7,085 nucleotides of DNA, taken from contig CAYURI010000020.1 in NCBI GenBank assembly GCA_964447275.1, positions 1 to 7,085 on the forward strand, written 5' to 3'. The stretch is from DAOSVX01 sp964447275 (GTDB lineage Bacteria; Bacillota_I; Bacilli_A; RF39; UBA660). The first letter of the stretch is position 1. Every line of letters starts with the position of its first letter. The notes under the pieces are model-generated. The model ran no database searches. It saw nothing but the letters and a program-made list of their open reading frames with translations, and had not been told where the DNA came from. Made by a program: the position numbers and the translations under genes. Below are positions 5,513 to 7,085 of this stretch, piece after piece.

Positions 5513-6625
5513 ATGAAAGTTTTAATTTTATCTTGTAGTACTGGTGAAGGTCACAATAGTGCTGCAAAAGCTATATATGAAGAAATGAAACACAATAAAA
5601 TACCTTGTGAGTTTATTGATGCCCTTTCTTTTGCTTCTTTAAGAACTGCTAAAATAGTTGCTGATTCTTTTAACAGTATTGCTAAAAATGCTCCTAAAAT
5701 GTTTGGTTTAATGTATAAAGCTGGGGATTTAGTTAGTAATACTTTTATCAAATCACCAGTTTACTTAGCTAATACTTTGTATGCCAAAAAGCTATACCAT
5801 TACATTCTTAAAAATAATATTGATGTTGTTATCTCTTCACATTTATTTCCGATGGAAGCTTTAACTTATTTGAAATTAAAATATGACTTAAAAGCTAAAT
5901 GTTATGGTATCTTAACCGATTATACTTGTATTCCTTTTTTAGAAGAAACTAAGTTAGATGGCTATTTTGTTGGTCATAAAGAAGTTAGTAAAGAATTAAT
6001 TAAAAAGAAAATAAACAAAACAAATATAATTGCCACAGGAATTCCTGTTAGTAATAAATTTATTGCTAAAATATCAAAAGAAGAAGTGCGAAGAAAATTA
6101 AAATTACCATTAAATGATAAACTTATTTTAATGATGACTGGTGGCGTTGGTTGTGGAAACGCAATTGATATTTTAAATGCTTTGCTGGCTAATTTAGATA
6201 ATGATGAAAAAATAATTGTTTTAGTTGGTAGAAATAATGAGTTGAAAGCTAAAATTAATTATTCATTTTATAAAAACAAGCGTCTAAAAGTAATTTCTTT
6301 TACGAAAAAAGTAAATTTATATATGGATGCTTGTGATTTATTATTAACAAAACCTGGTGGGCTTTCTAGTACGGAAGCAGCAGTAAAAAACTTACCTTTT
6401 ATTCATACAATGCCAATTCCTGGTTGTGAAACCAAAAATGCTTTATTTTTTGCTAAACATCATATGTCTATAAAAGTTAATAATCTTAAAGAACTAATTA
6501 TTGAAACAAAAAAGTTATTAAGCAATTTAAAACTATGTACAAGAATGATGGCTAATCAAACCAAGTGTATTAATAAACAAGCTGCCAAAGATATTTGTGA
6601 CTATATAATTAAAAACCATATATAA
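5513..6625 (+). CDS. ugtP: UgtP/MGDG-synthase-family glycosyltransferase (GT28), probable diacylglycerol glucosyltransferase
   Basis: Relatives transfer glucose from UDP-glucose to diacylglycerol at the inner face of the membrane, making glycolipids that stabilise the bilayer and anchor lipoteichoic acid. This 370-residue protein has the MGDG-synthase N-terminal domain (about 1-165), with glycine-rich STGEGHNSAAKAI (9-21) and the ILTDYTC segment (133-139). The nucleotide-sugar half includes ATGIPVS (174-180), MMTGGVG (207-213), TKPGGLSSTEA (279-289) and IPGCETKNA (302-310), matching the TKPGG...PGQEKENA region of B. subtilis UgtP. No transmembrane segment is evident; attachment is likely peripheral. 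The ATG directly follows the mutL stop (ATGTAG then ATG) with only a weak AGAGTGA upstream, so translation probably depends on coupling. The acceptor lipid and number of sugars added cannot be told. MurG is a distant alternative, but the N-terminal half argues against it. Confidence 0.86.
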   Translation: MKVLILSCSTGEGHNSAAKAIYEEMKHNKIPCEFIDALSFASLRTAKIVADSFNSIAKNAPKMFGLMYKAGDLVSNTFIKSPVYLANTLYAKKLYHYILKNNIDVVISSHLFPMEALTYLKLKYDLKAKCYGILTDYTCIPFLEETKLDGYFVGHKEVSKELIKKKINKTNIIATGIPVSNKFIAKISKEEVRRKLKLPLNDKLILMMTGGVGCGNAIDILNALLANLDNDEKIIVLVGRNNELKAKINYSFYKNKRLKVISFTKKVNLYMDACDLLLTKPGGLSSTEAAVKNLPFIHTMPIPGCETKNALFFAKHHMSIKVNNLKELIIETKKLLSNLKLCTRMMANQTKCINKQAAKDICDYIIKNHI

Positions 6626-6638
6626 AATAAATAATTTA

Positions 6639-6647
6639 TGATAAAAT
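6639..6647 (+). promoter_or_regulatory. Putative extended -10 promoter for serS
   Basis: TGATAAAAT: TG at 6639-6640 and TAAAAT at 6642-6647 (5/6 match). There is no recognisable -35 at 17 bp (6619-6624, TATATA). It lies in the 40-bp gap after ugtP. The predicted start near 6654 would leave a leader of only about 12 nt. Because the gap is very AT-rich, a chance match is possible. Confidence 0.5.
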
Positions 6648-6654
6648 AAATTAA

Positions 6655-6661
6655 GAAGGTG
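6655..6661 (+). promoter_or_regulatory. Ribosome binding site of serS
   Basis: GAAGGTG lies 4 nt before the ATG at 6666 and supports this start, which also gives the family N-terminus MIDIKLIRENP. Confidence 0.75.
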
Positions 6662-6665
6662 TCCT

Positions 6666-7085
6666 ATGATAGATATAAAATTAATTAGAGAAAATCCAGA
6701 TTTTGTAAAAGAAAACATTAAAAAGAAATTTAAAGAACATAAACTTCATTTAGTTGATGATTTTTTAGAAGCTGATAATAATTTTCGCAAATTAAAAGTC
6801 GAAGCAGATAATTTAAGAAAAGAAAGAAATGAAATAAGTAACAATATTGGTTCTTTACTTAGAGATGGTAAAAAAGAAGAAGCAGAACAAGCTAAAACAA
6901 GAGCTAATGAACTTGGTGATAGAATCCTTCTTTTAGAGGGTGAAGAATCTGATTGGGAAACAACAAGATCTAATATTTGGAAGCAAATTCCTAATATAAT
7001 TGATTCAAGTGTTCCAATAGGTAAAGATGATACAGAAAATGTTGCTTTAGAACGTTTTGGTGAGCCTCTAATACCGACATTTGAA
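6666..7085 (+). CDS. serS: Seryl-tRNA synthetase, N-terminal part (cut by window end)
   Basis: The enzyme charges tRNA-Ser (and tRNA-Sec where present) with serine. The visible 140 residues start with MIDIKLIRENPDFVKENI, the standard SerRS opening. They continue into the tRNA-binding antiparallel coiled-coil arm (about 30-105), rich in Lys, Glu and Asn. After the arm come IPNIIDSSVPIGKDD and ENVALERFGEP, the linker to the class II catalytic core, which lies beyond the window. The KKKF and ERFGEP wording resembles a SerRS variant I associate with Clostridia-type Bacillota, rather than the RRWGEP form of B. subtilis; this is a judgement from memory. The frame is open to the last base. No terminator separates it from ugtP, so it may be read both from the upstream operon and from its own promoter. 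No T-box leader fits in the 40-bp gap. Confidence 0.95.
   Translation, partial: MIDIKLIRENPDFVKENIKKKFKEHKLHLVDDFLEADNNFRKLKVEADNLRKERNEISNNIGSLLRDGKKEEAEQAKTRANELGDRILLLEGEESDWETTRSNIWKQIPNIIDSSVPIGKDDTENVALERFGEPLIPTFE

Noticed and set aside
6627..6640. AT-only palindrome (ATAAAT-A-ATTTAT) as a terminator after ugtP
   Set aside because: It has no G/C pairs, a 1-nt loop and no T tract, so it cannot form a stable terminator.
6533..6718. Minus-strand small frame (61 codons) covering the ugtP-serS gap
   Set aside because: It overlaps conserved coding sequence at both ends and the serS promoter and ribosome binding site; the composition is that of antisense AT-rich DNA.

Overview
The window is gene-dense, AT-rich chromosomal DNA (GC about 30% by eye) with every gene on the + strand. 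It suggests a low-GC Gram-positive bacterium (Bacillota), probably a gut-type member of Bacilli or a relative with a small genome. The reasons are SepF, DivIVA and YqeG orthologues, a single-chain glycyl-tRNA synthetase, an endonuclease-type MutL, a UgtP-like lipid glucosyltransferase, strong Shine-Dalgarno sites and extended -10 promoters. All tryptophan codons are TGG and no gene needs a recoded UGA, so the ordinary bacterial code fits. I cannot name a genus.

Layout. (1) 15-1388: glycyl-tRNA synthetase, with its own upstream control outside the window. (2) 1399-2362: a short division unit made of an extended -10 promoter, sepF, divIVA and a clear intrinsic terminator. (3) 2369-6625: a second unit starting at a consensus extended -10 promoter just past that terminator. 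It encodes a PAS-like/GGDEF protein (candidate diguanylate cyclase), a YqeG-type HAD phosphatase, MutL and a UgtP/MGDG-synthase-family glycosyltransferase. These genes overlap or abut (17 bp, 8 bp and 0 bp). (4) 6639-7085: a promoter-like site followed by the N-terminal third of seryl-tRNA synthetase, cut by the window end. No gap reaches 100 bp.

How the genes relate. The two aminoacyl-tRNA synthetases frame a set concerned with division (SepF tethers FtsZ to the membrane; DivIVA marks poles and septa), membrane lipids (YqeG is related to phosphatidylglycerophosphate phosphatases; UgtP-like enzymes glucosylate diacylglycerol), nucleotide signalling (GGDEF) and mismatch repair (MutL). In Bacillus subtilis UgtP also restrains FtsZ, so a division/envelope theme is possible, but here it is only inference from gene order.

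I see no mobile element, CRISPR array, tRNA or rRNA gene, and no convincing undescribed system. The points most worth a second look are the compacted sepF-divIVA pair, the N-terminally short DivIVA, the loss of the clamp-motif glutamine in MutL, and the GGDEF gene at the head of a housekeeping operon.
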